Positions 26,721 to 34,978 of a stretch of 64,000 bases of DNA are shown in pieces. The stretch comes from Nostoc sp. ATCC 43529 (GTDB taxonomy: Bacteria; Cyanobacteriota; Cyanobacteriia; Cyanobacteriales; Nostocaceae), in assembly GCA_003326205.1 (NCBI GenBank), contig LWTK01000035.1, positions 29,930 through 93,929 of the forward strand. The letters run 5' to 3'. How positions within the stretch are numbered: the stretch's first letter is position 1; the number at the start of each line of letters is the position of its first letter. The notes below the pieces were generated by a model. The model did not search any database. It was not told the DNA's origin and saw only the letters and a list, made by a program, of their open reading frames with translations. A program made the translations under genes and the position numbers.

Positions 26721-27715
26721 GTATTCCTACTAAAGTGTCAATTGATGCATCTCAAATTAATATTATTTCTGCTCGCAAGGCAATGGGGCTACCAGAGCAT
26801 TATGTGTCTGGGGTCACTGAAACTGAACAGCTAGACTTTGAGTATGTTCGCAGACTCAAAGTTACTGAGCTTGCAAGTATGGCTGAAAATCCAAAAGTGC
26901 CCTTTAAAACACGTTATGCAGCGGGTACAATGTTGGCACTTCTTGGAGATCCCAGGATTCAAGTTTTTGAACCTAGTATGATATTCATACCAGGCGATCG
27001 AGCCAAGATTGGTTTAAGTTGGGCACGTGTTTCTGAAGTTGCTGAGATGTACCGCGATCTTGGAGTTATTCCTTCTTGGATAGAGAAAGAAGCACCTCAG
27101 TTTGAGACAACTGTTCAATCATTTAAGATAGCTAAGTATCCAGTAACAAATGTCGAGTACTTAGCTTTTCTTAAGGATACTCAACACCCACATATACCCA
27201 CATCATGGCAGTTTGGTTGCTTTCCTATGACACGTGCCAACCATCCTGTATATACAGTTTCACCGGAGTCTGCTGATGCATATGCACAGTGGTTAAGTAA
27301 CAAGACAAATAGGCAATTCAGATTACCTTCGGAAATCGAATGGGAGTATGCTGCTGGGGGATCGGCAAGTCTTGAGTTTCCCTGGGGTGAGGAATATTTA
27401 GACGATCGCGCTAACACCGTAGAAAGTGGCATCCTCTCAACTACTCCTGTTGGTATTTATCCCAAAGGTAATTCAATTTTTGGTGTATCAGACTTAGCTG
27501 GAAATGTTGAGGAATACGTTTGTGATAATTACTGGGCATACCCTGGATCTGAAAAAATTGAGGACGATCTGATGCAGACTGTAGGTTCTTCTTACCGCAT
27601 TGCTAGGGGAGGGAGCTTTACCCGATTTCGTGATTTAGCGCGTTGCAAACGCCGGCATGGCTGGTTTCCGAAAGATATCTACACTATGGGATTTAGATTG
27701 GCAGAAACAGTCTAA
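26717..27715 (+). CDS. SUMF1/formylglycine-enzyme-fold protein, ToxD-like
   Basis: A 332-residue protein; ATG 26717 overlaps the stop of the RibD-like gene (ATGA), giving tight coupling. The first ~110 residues are a helical region. The SUMF1 (C-type-lectin-like) domain then shows FIPGDRAKIG, FKIAKYPVTNVEYLAF, FRLPSEIEWEYAAGG, FPWGEE, GNVEEYVCDNYW and IARGGSFTRFRDLARC, ending TMGFRLAE. The paired active-site cysteines of true formylglycine-generating enzymes near the C-terminus are missing, so another reaction is expected. In toxoflavin operons ToxD is of this type, as I recall the family; its role is tied to azapteridine assembly. Confidence 0.85.
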   Translation: MSIPTKVSIDASQINIISARKAMGLPEHYVSGVTETEQLDFEYVRRLKVTELASMAENPKVPFKTRYAAGTMLALLGDPRIQVFEPSMIFIPGDRAKIGLSWARVSEVAEMYRDLGVIPSWIEKEAPQFETTVQSFKIAKYPVTNVEYLAFLKDTQHPHIPTSWQFGCFPMTRANHPVYTVSPESADAYAQWLSNKTNRQFRLPSEIEWEYAAGGSASLEFPWGEEYLDDRANTVESGILSTTPVGIYPKGNSIFGVSDLAGNVEEYVCDNYWAYPGSEKIEDDLMQTVGSSYRIARGGSFTRFRDLARCKRRHGWFPKDIYTMGFRLAETV

Positions 27716-27779
27716 GGTCATAAGGAAATTGTTGACATACTTCGTTAATTGTGATTTAAATTTTAAGGAGCCAAGAACA

Positions 27780-28814
27780 ATGGTTGTAAATTCCCACAAT
27801 TCAATTGATTTGACAGCTAGTGACATTATCAGCATGAGTGACTCTTTTCAAGAGTCTGCTATATTGCAATTTGCCAACACCTCAGGACTTTTTGAACTTC
27901 TAAAAGAGCCAGTCACAGCAGAAACAATCTCAGAGTCAAAAGGCTGGTTGTTGCGGAAAACAACACTTCTTCTGAATGTACTAACTTCACTCAGTCTAGT
28001 CGTGAAAAGCGACGATAAATACTGCAATACTCCATCGACAAATCGAGTTTTAACCAAGGATGGGCCAGGTTATGTGGGAGCTTTAATAGAACATCAACGG
28101 TTACAATGGCAGTTGTGGAGCAAGATTGGTGAAGTTATTTCTTCTGAGGAACCCATCGAGGGTCAGCAAGAACTAAAACTCAAGAAAGACCCACATGCTA
28201 ACGATGCATTCAATCAGGCAATGTTACAACTGTCAAAGGAAAACATCGCCAGCATCGTTGCACTGCCGGAAATGGAAGGCGAGAAGTATATTCTCGATCT
28301 TGCTGGTGGTCATGGTACGTATCTGTCAGCGATCGCTAAATACAATCCACATATCACCGGGCAGGTTTGGGATTTTGCAACTGCACGTGAAGCAGCTCAA
28401 CATGTCTTTGCCGATTATGGTGTAGAAAACCAGATTGAGTTTCGAGAAGCTGATATCAGCAAAGCATCTTCATATGAGAGTGTTAAAGCTGACATAGCGA
28501 TGCTCAATGACTGTCTGCATTATTTCGAGCAAGAGACAGTGGTTCAGATTTTATCACAAGTAGCCGGAGTTCTTCCCAAGGGTGGTACACTCCTCATTAC
28601 AACAATATATATGGATAGAGATTGCGTCACACCCGCAGCAGCAGCAGGTTTTTCTTTTTACATGATGATGAATACTGCACATGGTCAATTGCATCCGACT
28701 CCATGGCTCGTTGACCAGATGGAAAACATTGGTTTCAATGTTGAAGTGAGGAATTTTGGCAGAGTTGGAACTAAAGGCGGAAAGTACGTTTTGATTATCG
28801 GACAACGGAAGTAG
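27780..28814 (+). CDS. SAM-dependent methyltransferase of the O-methyltransferase (winged-helix) type, ToxA-role candidate
   Basis: A 344-residue methyltransferase. ATG 27780 follows an AAGGAG site; the longer frame upstream overlaps the SUMF1 gene and is rejected. An N-terminal winged-helix dimerisation region (about 20-95: AILQFANTSGLFELLK, then WLLRKTTLLLNVL) precedes a Rossmann domain with motif I ILDLAGGHG (171-179) and later DCLHYFEQETVVQIL and LPKGGTLLITTIY. This architecture is that of plant/bacterial natural-product methyltransferases. Toxoflavin needs two N-methylations, so this enzyme or the one at 31531 may do that step. Confidence 0.88.
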   Translation: MVVNSHNSIDLTASDIISMSDSFQESAILQFANTSGLFELLKEPVTAETISESKGWLLRKTTLLLNVLTSLSLVVKSDDKYCNTPSTNRVLTKDGPGYVGALIEHQRLQWQLWSKIGEVISSEEPIEGQQELKLKKDPHANDAFNQAMLQLSKENIASIVALPEMEGEKYILDLAGGHGTYLSAIAKYNPHITGQVWDFATAREAAQHVFADYGVENQIEFREADISKASSYESVKADIAMLNDCLHYFEQETVVQILSQVAGVLPKGGTLLITTIYMDRDCVTPAAAAGFSFYMMMNTAHGQLHPTPWLVDQMENIGFNVEVRNFGRVGTKGGKYVLIIGQRK

Positions 28815-28965
28815 ACTTGTGAATTTGACTTTTGAAAATTGGGCGTTGCATATTTGTAGGATGAATTCAGCAGCAAGCAGCACAATTCCATAATGAAGAT
28901 GATGCAGTAACAATCTAAATTAATAGCGCCAGGACATCCACTGATTGATTTGGAACAGCAAAATA

Positions 28966-30552
28966 ATGATGATGCCCAACCATACCGCTAACCGTGCAAA
29001 TTTGCAATTCTTCGATCGGAACCTGACTAAATCTGGTGATTGGCGTGGGGACTGTGCTACATTAGATGATTTTGACAAACAAGTAGAGGCTTGTGGTGTT
29101 TTTGGCATCTATGCACCAGGAGAAGACGTTGCCAAATTAACGTACTTTGGATTGTACGCTCTCCAACACCGGGGGCAAGAATCAGCTGGCATTGCTACAT
29201 TTGATGGTGAGCAATTACATCTATATAAAGATGTAGGTTTAGTGTCTCAAGTTTTTAACGAATCAATTTTCAAAGACCTACCTGGTAGTATAGCCATAGG
29301 TCACACTCGTTACTCAACTACAGGCTCTAACAACCAAGCCAATGCTCAACCAGTTGTTGTGTATAGCCACCTATTTCCATTGGCTGTTGCACATAATGGT
29401 AACTTAGTCAATACTTTACAATTGCGAGATGAGTTGCTTAAGAACAATTGCAACTTGGTGACTACAAGTGATTCAGAAATGATAGCTTTAGCGATCGCTG
29501 AAGAAATCAACGCTGGTGCAGATTGCTTAGAAGCTTCAATCAAAGCATTTCACCGTTGCCAAGGAGCTTTTAGTTTAGTCATTGGCACTCCTGTTGGTGT
29601 CATGGGTGTTCGCGATCCCAACGGCATTCGTCCTCTCGTCATTGGCACTCTGGGGAATCATCCAGTCCGTTACGTTCTTGCCTCTGAAACTTGTGCTTTA
29701 GACATCATTGGAGCGAAATATCTGCGAGATGTGCAACCAGGCGAATTAGTTTGGATTACCGAAGAGGGTTTAGCTTCTTATTTCTGGAGTCAAAAATCGC
29801 AACGGAAGTTGTGTATCTTTGAGATGATTTACTTCTCTCGCCCTGATAGCATCATGCACAACGAGAGTTTGTACAGCTATCGGCTCCGCTTAGGGCAACG
29901 ACTGGCTAAAGAATCTCCTGCTGATGCCGATATTGTCATTGGTGTTCCTGATTCGGGTATTCCTGCGGCTATTGGTTTTTCACAATTTTCTGGCATCCGT
30001 TACACAGAAGGACTGATTAAAAATCGCTATGTCGGACGTACTTTTATCGAGCCTACGCAATCTATGCGTGAATTAGGTATCCGTATGAAACTCAATTCCC
30101 TCAAAGATATGCTATTCGGTAAGCGAGTGGTGATTGTGGATGATTCAATTGTCCGAGGAACGACTAGCCAGAAACTGGTTAAACTATTACGCCAAACAGG
30201 TGTAGTGGAAGTACATATGCGAATTTCCTCGCCTCCAGTAACTTATCCCTGCTTCTATGGCATCGATACCGATAGTCAAGACCAGCTGATCGCTGCAACC
30301 AAGTCAGTAGAGGAGATTAGTAAACAAATTGAAGTGGACTCTCTAAGCTATCTAAGTTGGCAAGGAATGCTGGAAGAGACGCGAGAACATAAGGCTAGTT
30401 TTTGTTCGGCTTGTTTTACTGGCGATTATCCAGTTCCCGTTGCTGAGCCACTGAAACGTTCTAAATTAACATTAGAAAACCTAGCAAAGACAAGGACTTA
30501 TACTACTGGCGCATTGAGCGAACATTTTGGTGTCAGCCTAATTAGAACTTGA
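28966..30552 (+). CDS. purF: Amidophosphoribosyltransferase
   Basis: PurF commits PRPP to purine synthesis. I start at ATG 28966 (MMMPNH); the frame opens at TTG 28945. A propeptide of about 42 residues precedes the nucleophile Cys43 in EACGVFGIY. The Ntn domain has LQHRGQESAGI and GHTRYSTTG; the transferase domain has the PRPP loop VVIVDDSIVRGTT. Cysteines consistent with a [4Fe-4S] cluster (CIFEM, YPCFYG, FCSACF) mark the Bacillus-type enzyme. In cyanobacteria purF usually neighbours purL; here it sits between a methyltransferase and ribA, which suggests a dedicated cluster copy. Confidence 0.96.
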   Translation: MMMPNHTANRANLQFFDRNLTKSGDWRGDCATLDDFDKQVEACGVFGIYAPGEDVAKLTYFGLYALQHRGQESAGIATFDGEQLHLYKDVGLVSQVFNESIFKDLPGSIAIGHTRYSTTGSNNQANAQPVVVYSHLFPLAVAHNGNLVNTLQLRDELLKNNCNLVTTSDSEMIALAIAEEINAGADCLEASIKAFHRCQGAFSLVIGTPVGVMGVRDPNGIRPLVIGTLGNHPVRYVLASETCALDIIGAKYLRDVQPGELVWITEEGLASYFWSQKSQRKLCIFEMIYFSRPDSIMHNESLYSYRLRLGQRLAKESPADADIVIGVPDSGIPAAIGFSQFSGIRYTEGLIKNRYVGRTFIEPTQSMRELGIRMKLNSLKDMLFGKRVVIVDDSIVRGTTSQKLVKLLRQTGVVEVHMRISSPPVTYPCFYGIDTDSQDQLIAATKSVEEISKQIEVDSLSYLSWQGMLEETREHKASFCSACFTGDYPVPVAEPLKRSKLTLENLAKTRTYTTGALSEHFGVSLIRT

Positions 30553-30724
30553 AAAATTGGCATACTTGCATAAGTTTTGTCATACGTGATATCAACATTG
30601 AGCTACCTGCAAGTACTACTAACTGTTACTTTCTTTGTCTGAGACTTCTGCTAGTCAGATATTGCCCAAAGGGTATTCAATACAGGTGTTTTTTACTTCT
30701 TTGTACTCTTTCATAAAGGTGAGT

Positions 30725-31393
30725 ATGGATATAGTTGGCTCCCGTTACCTTGGATTAGATGTTTCTGAGAATATCTTAAGAAAAGCTACTATCAGACAGC
30801 GCGTCCAAATTCCAATATCCTTCTCAGGAGTAGAAGAATATATTGGAGAATTTGTTTCATTTAACGATCTTTGTGATGGGAAAGAACACATTGCGATTTG
30901 TGTAGGTAAATGGCGCAATAGTGAAGCACCACTAGTTAGGCTGCATTCTGAATGTCTGACAGGTGATGTTTTCGGGTCAGCAAGGTGTGATTGTGGACCT
31001 CAACTAAAGGAAGCAATGCTCAAGCTATCTAAGGAATCTGGAATCATACTCTATCTGAGGCAGGAAGGACGAGGCATTGGTCTCTACAATAAACTTGATG
31101 CTTATATCCTACAAGATAAAGGCATTGACACATACGAAGCAAACCATCGGCTTGACTTCCCCCTCGATATGCGTGACTATCGGTGTGCTGTTCAAATGCT
31201 ACATGCACTTGGTGTTAACAAGATTAATCTGTTGTCCAACAATCCAGATAAAGCGGAACAGTTAAGACAGTTTGGCATTGATGTGCAGGGAATGGTATCC
31301 ACAAGCGTGTTTTCTAATCCACACAATCAGTTTTACCTGAAAGCAAAAGTTTTGCGTGCAGGTCATAAAATTAACCTCGATCAAGGATTATAG
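30725..31393 (+). CDS. ribA: GTP cyclohydrolase II, ToxB-like
   Basis: This enzyme opens GTP to 2,5-diamino-6-ribosylamino-pyrimidinone phosphate, formate and pyrophosphate, the first step of both riboflavin and toxoflavin synthesis. The 222-residue protein starts at ATG 30725 after AAGGTGAG; the longer frame begins at a weak TTG. Zinc ligands Cys77, Cys88 and Cys90 lie in CLTGDVFGSARCDC, and RQEGRGIGL is at 112-120. It is a stand-alone enzyme with no RibB domain, unlike the fused RibBA usual for riboflavin, and no ribH or ribE is nearby. ToxB function is the better reading. Confidence 0.93.
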   Translation: MDIVGSRYLGLDVSENILRKATIRQRVQIPISFSGVEEYIGEFVSFNDLCDGKEHIAICVGKWRNSEAPLVRLHSECLTGDVFGSARCDCGPQLKEAMLKLSKESGIILYLRQEGRGIGLYNKLDAYILQDKGIDTYEANHRLDFPLDMRDYRCAVQMLHALGVNKINLLSNNPDKAEQLRQFGIDVQGMVSTSVFSNPHNQFYLKAKVLRAGHKINLDQGL

Positions 31394-31530
31394 CTATGGT
31401 TTGATATCCAAACCCGATTATTAGCATCTAGCTCTGTAGCAAAAACTAACTTGCAGAGTTAAATAAGTATCAAATTCTACTGCTTTTTTTGTTTGTGTTC
31501 ATCACGTCCAAGTCTTTTAGAGGGTTAGTC

Positions 31531-32205
31531 ATGGCAACTCAAAATCCGCCGCAAATTTCATCTGAAGAATACAGAGAAGTTTTAAAAACAGCATTTGTCC
31601 AATGTTACCAGACGAGCAATGACGCCTGGTCATATGAAGAGGCGATGCGAGAAGTTCCTGTATATTTCTTGGAGTGCATAGGTGACCAAAAGGCTCACAT
31701 TTTAGATATCGGTGCAGGTTCAGGAAAGGATGCCGAAATTCTGCTAAAGGCAGGCCATTCTGTTACTGGTCTTGATTTATATGAACATGAAGCTTGGCAG
31801 TTCTTAAGTTATACTTGGGGTGATAGAATTAATTTTGTGAAGTCGCAGTTCACTGATTGGCAGCCCTCTGCTGAAACGAAGTTTGATGCTGTATTTGATA
31901 ATGGTTGCTTCCACCATCAGCACCCATCTTTATACTTTCCCTATTTAGCCCATTTAAAAACTCTATTAAAGCCAAATGGAATAGCTATGTTATCAGTATT
32001 CACGCCGCTTGACGAAAATACTGATGGTTCTTTCATCGATTTTGATGAAGGGCGTATTGGTCGTTCTTTTAGTGTTAACGAATTGCAGCAATTATTGACA
32101 AATCATGGTTTTATATGGCTTGATAGCCGTCTAATTTATCGACCGTGGCATGAGCATTATTTGCCAGTACATTATTTAGCAGCACTTGTAAAAAATCAGC
32201 CTTAA
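31531..32205 (+). CDS. Class I SAM-dependent methyltransferase
   Basis: A 224-residue methyltransferase starting at ATG 31531, with AGAGGG upstream; earlier frame positions use TTG. Motif I is ILDIGAGSGKD, motif II GLDLYEHEAW, and FDAVFDNGCFHH and LLKPNGIAMLSVF follow. The single-domain layout is close to thiopurine-type or small-molecule N/S-methyltransferases. As the second methyltransferase in the cluster it could carry one of two N-methylations of the azapteridine. Substrate is inferred from context only. Confidence 0.85.
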   Translation: MATQNPPQISSEEYREVLKTAFVQCYQTSNDAWSYEEAMREVPVYFLECIGDQKAHILDIGAGSGKDAEILLKAGHSVTGLDLYEHEAWQFLSYTWGDRINFVKSQFTDWQPSAETKFDAVFDNGCFHHQHPSLYFPYLAHLKTLLKPNGIAMLSVFTPLDENTDGSFIDFDEGRIGRSFSVNELQQLLTNHGFIWLDSRLIYRPWHEHYLPVHYLAALVKNQP

Positions 32206-32332
32206 TTCATTTTATTAAAACCATAAACAATGAATTATCAATCTCTGTTTATGGTGGTGTTTTCTCATCATTCTTGCTTTGCATTTAGGTTGACAACCTC
32301 AAAAAATAGTAGTGAGAAAAGTAGTAATTCCT

Positions 32333-33505
32333 ATGAATATCCAAATCGGAGGATACAAAACAGCTTGCCGTGCTTATGGAATTGATGAAATTGCGCTAGT
32401 ACCAGGAAATAGGACACTAGACCCCAGTTTGACAGACACTAGCTGGCGCATTGGTGGTATTACGCGAGAAATTCCCATAATTGCTAGTGCAATGGATGGA
32501 GTAGTTGATGTACCTATGGCTGTCCTCCTGTCTGATTTAGGAGCATTTGGTGTACTTAACCTGGAGGGCATTCAAACTCGTTATCCTGACCCAAACCCGA
32601 TTTTAGAACACATCACCTCGGTAGATAAAACTGAGTTTGTCGAGCTGATGCAAAAACTTTATGCAGAGCCAATTAAGCCTGATTTAATTGAACAGAGAAT
32701 TAGGGACATTAAACAACAAGGGGGCATTGCAGCAGTGAGTGCTACTCCTGTTGGGGCAAGTAAGTATGGTTCGATAGTAGCAAAAGCTGGAGCTGATTTG
32801 TTTTTTGTTCAAGCGACGGTGGTTTCAACAGCGCATTTATCACCAGAGTCAGTAATGCCACTCAATGTGGCCGAGTTTTGTGAGGAAATGCCAATTCCCG
32901 TTGTTATAGGCAATTGTGTGACATATGAAGTCGCTTTGAATTTAATGAAGACTGGTGCTGCTGGTGTACTTGTGGGAATCGGTCCAGGAGCCGCTTGTAC
33001 ATCTCGTGGCGTGCTGGGTGTAGGTTTACCGCAAGCAACAGCAGTTGCTGAATGCGCCGCTGCTCGTGATGACTATTATGAAGACACTGGCAAGTATATA
33101 CCGATTATCGCTGATGGCGGTTTAATCACTGGTGGTGACATCTGCAAATGTATCGCCTGCGGGGCAGATGCTGTCATGATTGGTTCACCCTTTGCTAGAT
33201 CTACACAAGCACCAGGACGGGGTTTTCACTGGGGTATGGCAACTCCAAATCCGGTGTTGCCCCGTGGTACTCGCATTCACGTTGGCACCACTGGTACATG
33301 CGAACAAATTCTCCGAGGTCCAGCGCAATTGGATGATGGTACTCATAATCTGCTGGGAGCTTTAAAAACAAGTATGGGTACACTGGGAGCCAAAAACATT
33401 AAGGATATGCAGCAAGTTGAAGTTGTGATTGCTCCCTCTCTTTTAAATGAAGGAAAGTTATATCAAAAAGCACAACAAATAGGTATGGGTAAGCGTCCTT
33501 GTTAG
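32333..33505 (+). CDS. guaB3: GuaB3-type IMP dehydrogenase-family protein
   Basis: A 390-residue protein of the IMPDH/GMPR family without the CBS (Bateman) domain, the GuaB3 type of cyanobacteria and actinobacteria. I choose ATG 32333 (MNIQIGG); GTG 32312 is possible. It shows YGIDEIALVPGNRTLDPSL, the substrate/cofactor blocks IIASAMDGVVD and GIGPGAACTSRGVLGVG with catalytic Cys222, then IADGGLITGGDICKCIACGA and MIGSPFAR. IMPDH makes XMP, the substrate of GuaA, which is at the start of the same cluster. A duplicate used for GTP supply is likely. Confidence 0.92.
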   Translation: MNIQIGGYKTACRAYGIDEIALVPGNRTLDPSLTDTSWRIGGITREIPIIASAMDGVVDVPMAVLLSDLGAFGVLNLEGIQTRYPDPNPILEHITSVDKTEFVELMQKLYAEPIKPDLIEQRIRDIKQQGGIAAVSATPVGASKYGSIVAKAGADLFFVQATVVSTAHLSPESVMPLNVAEFCEEMPIPVVIGNCVTYEVALNLMKTGAAGVLVGIGPGAACTSRGVLGVGLPQATAVAECAAARDDYYEDTGKYIPIIADGGLITGGDICKCIACGADAVMIGSPFARSTQAPGRGFHWGMATPNPVLPRGTRIHVGTTGTCEQILRGPAQLDDGTHNLLGALKTSMGTLGAKNIKDMQQVEVVIAPSLLNEGKLYQKAQQIGMGKRPC

Positions 33506-33631
33506 GATAGAGTTTGCTGAATGCGATGCAACACTATCACTTAGAACAAGAGAATTACTTCAATTCGTGGTCAAACTGCCAAAGTACTGGTAATAAGAAT
33601 TACAGAATTCAAGAGTTAGGAGCTTTTGCAA

Positions 33632-34051
33632 ATGGTACAAACGCAAACGATAAATAGGCTAAAAGAACTACAGAAAGTAACTGATATTAGGCACATTAAT
33701 CTTATTGTGCGCGATATAGAGGTTACTTGGGAGTTTTATCAAAGAGTCTTGGGTCTCGTTTATAAGTATCATATGACCGAGACCAAGATTGTCGCAGCGT
33801 TTAATGATTATGAGTTCTTTTTGGAAGAAGTACGTGATTGGCCTGGTGAAAATCCGAACTTCCATATAGGATTACGAACAACACCTGACAAGGTTTACGA
33901 GTGGGCAGAACACTTAGCTTCACTGGAAGTGCCGCTAGTTTGTGGAAATAATCCAGTTGCTGAAGTTTATGCTCTTCCTAACACTGGTAGAGTCGCCCTT
34001 TATTTTCGTGACCCTGACGGCACAATGATTGAAATCTACTCGCCGGAATGA
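33632..34051 (+). CDS. VOC-superfamily (glyoxalase/dioxygenase fold) protein
   Basis: A 139-residue single VOC domain. ATG 33632 follows AGGAG by 10 bases. Probable metal ligands are His21 (RHINLIV), His78 (NFHIGL) and Glu134 (MIEIYSP); the hallmark FRDPDGTMIEIY is intact. VOC proteins include glyoxalases, extradiol dioxygenases, fosfomycin and bleomycin resistance proteins and the toxoflavin-degrading lyase. In this cluster it could protect the producer or catalyse an oxidative or ring-forming step. Sequence alone does not decide between these. Confidence 0.85.
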   Translation: MVQTQTINRLKELQKVTDIRHINLIVRDIEVTWEFYQRVLGLVYKYHMTETKIVAAFNDYEFFLEEVRDWPGENPNFHIGLRTTPDKVYEWAEHLASLEVPLVCGNNPVAEVYALPNTGRVALYFRDPDGTMIEIYSPE

Positions 34052-34533
34052 TCGTTTCGTGAGACTGAAGTTCCCCCAAAGCAAAAAGTGCTGATATACG
34101 TAGATCTGCGTTCAAAAATTTTTTGCTTTGCTTTATGCTCTTACAAATTGTCAAAGGATCTTGGGTTCGCAAAGCACACGCTATGGGACTCAGGCAGTTT
34201 GAGGCTTTTACCGCCGACCTTTTTTTTACCATACCGCAGATATGCGAGTAAATCGACATTGTGTATGGCCAAGGTATTTTGGAGTTCAAAGCCTAGATTT
34301 ATTGTAGAGCAAAGCTTACAAACTTTTTTAGTACCAATGCACAGGGAACTTCATATTAGACATCTCCGAAAATGAATCTGAAAATTACATACACTTCGAT
34401 CTCGACTTTATCTATTTTCTAACAAAGAGATGCCTGGGGCAAGCCGCTAAAAAGCGTTTAAACTAATACTGAAACCTATGTAGGGCAAAGATTTTTAAAA
34501 TCCCCAATTTTACCATCAATTATTTTTGTAAGA
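34052..34533. other. Intergenic region, no convincing gene
   Basis: About 480 bases. A minus-strand frame (33978-34289) overlaps the end of the VOC gene and has no domain, so I do not call it. AGCAAAAAGTGC / GCACACGC-type short inverted pieces occur but nothing forms a clear element. Confidence 0.5.
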
Positions 34534-34620
34534 GACTCCATGAGCTGCACTCAAAAGGAGTAATCAAAATTTCTTTTCCCTAATCCCCACTCCCCACTCC
34601 CTATTTTCAAGGCAGGTCTA
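34534..34620. repeat. Dispersed ~90-bp repeat, copy A
   Basis: Begins GACTCCATGAGC, contains AAAATTTCTTTTCCCTA and ends CTATTTTCAAGGCAGGTCTA. It shares order and both ends with 44677-44770 and 50607-50700. This copy ends six bases before the ATG of the gene at 34626, so it may supply its leader. Confidence 0.75.
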
Positions 34621-34625
34621 TTACT

Positions 34626-34925
34626 ATGTCGTCTGACTTTATTAACCTTCGAGTTACTGGGATTTCACAAGGTGTCATTGTGGATAAGACAGTCGCTGAC
34701 TCTCTTCCATCCGTAGACTGGCATTTTATGGGAGGCAGAGTAGTGGCAGTGTTAGACCCAGCCTTTGTTGGCATGATTGATTTAGCTGAATTCATTGGTG
34801 GACCCTCATGCTTTGCTGGTTCAGTGTCGCCTTGGAATTACTGCCGAGTTGCTCTTCGCAAGTTGAAGCTTAGCGCTACCCCAGATGGCAAGCTAAGAGT
34901 CAGTATCAAAAATCTCGACGCCTAA
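34626..34925 (+). CDS. Unrecognised small protein at end of cluster
   Basis: A 99-residue soluble protein starting at ATG 34626. It begins with strand-like sequence (INLRVTGISQGVIVD), has a Trp-Gly-Gly middle (DWHFMGGRVVAVLDP) and a Cys/Trp block (GGPSCFAGSVSPWNYCRVAL), ending with a strand (GKLRVSIKNLD). I recognise no family. Clean codon use and a clear start support a real gene. The next gene begins 53 bases later on the same strand, so the two may form a unit attached to the biosynthetic cluster. Confidence 0.7.
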   Translation: MSSDFINLRVTGISQGVIVDKTVADSLPSVDWHFMGGRVVAVLDPAFVGMIDLAEFIGGPSCFAGSVSPWNYCRVALRKLKLSATPDGKLRVSIKNLDA

Positions 34926-34978
34926 TTTCCTAGCGGTACTCCACAGCAATAACATTAAAAATTTCTGTGTGTAGCACT

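Noticed and set aside
26717..27715. Sulfatase-activating formylglycine enzyme
   Set aside because: The C-terminal active-site cysteine pair is absent and no sulfatase is nearby.
25380..31393. Riboflavin biosynthesis operon
   Set aside because: RibD-like and GTP cyclohydrolase II proteins are present but RibE, RibH and RibB are not, while WD40, SUMF1 and methyltransferase genes are; toxoflavin-type logic fits better.
32333..33505. GMP reductase
   Set aside because: Sequence order and length match the CBS-free GuaB3 type, and its neighbour GuaA uses XMP, the IMPDH product.
33978..34289. 103-codon minus-strand ORF
   Set aside because: It overlaps the well-supported VOC gene, has no domain and poor amino-acid composition.
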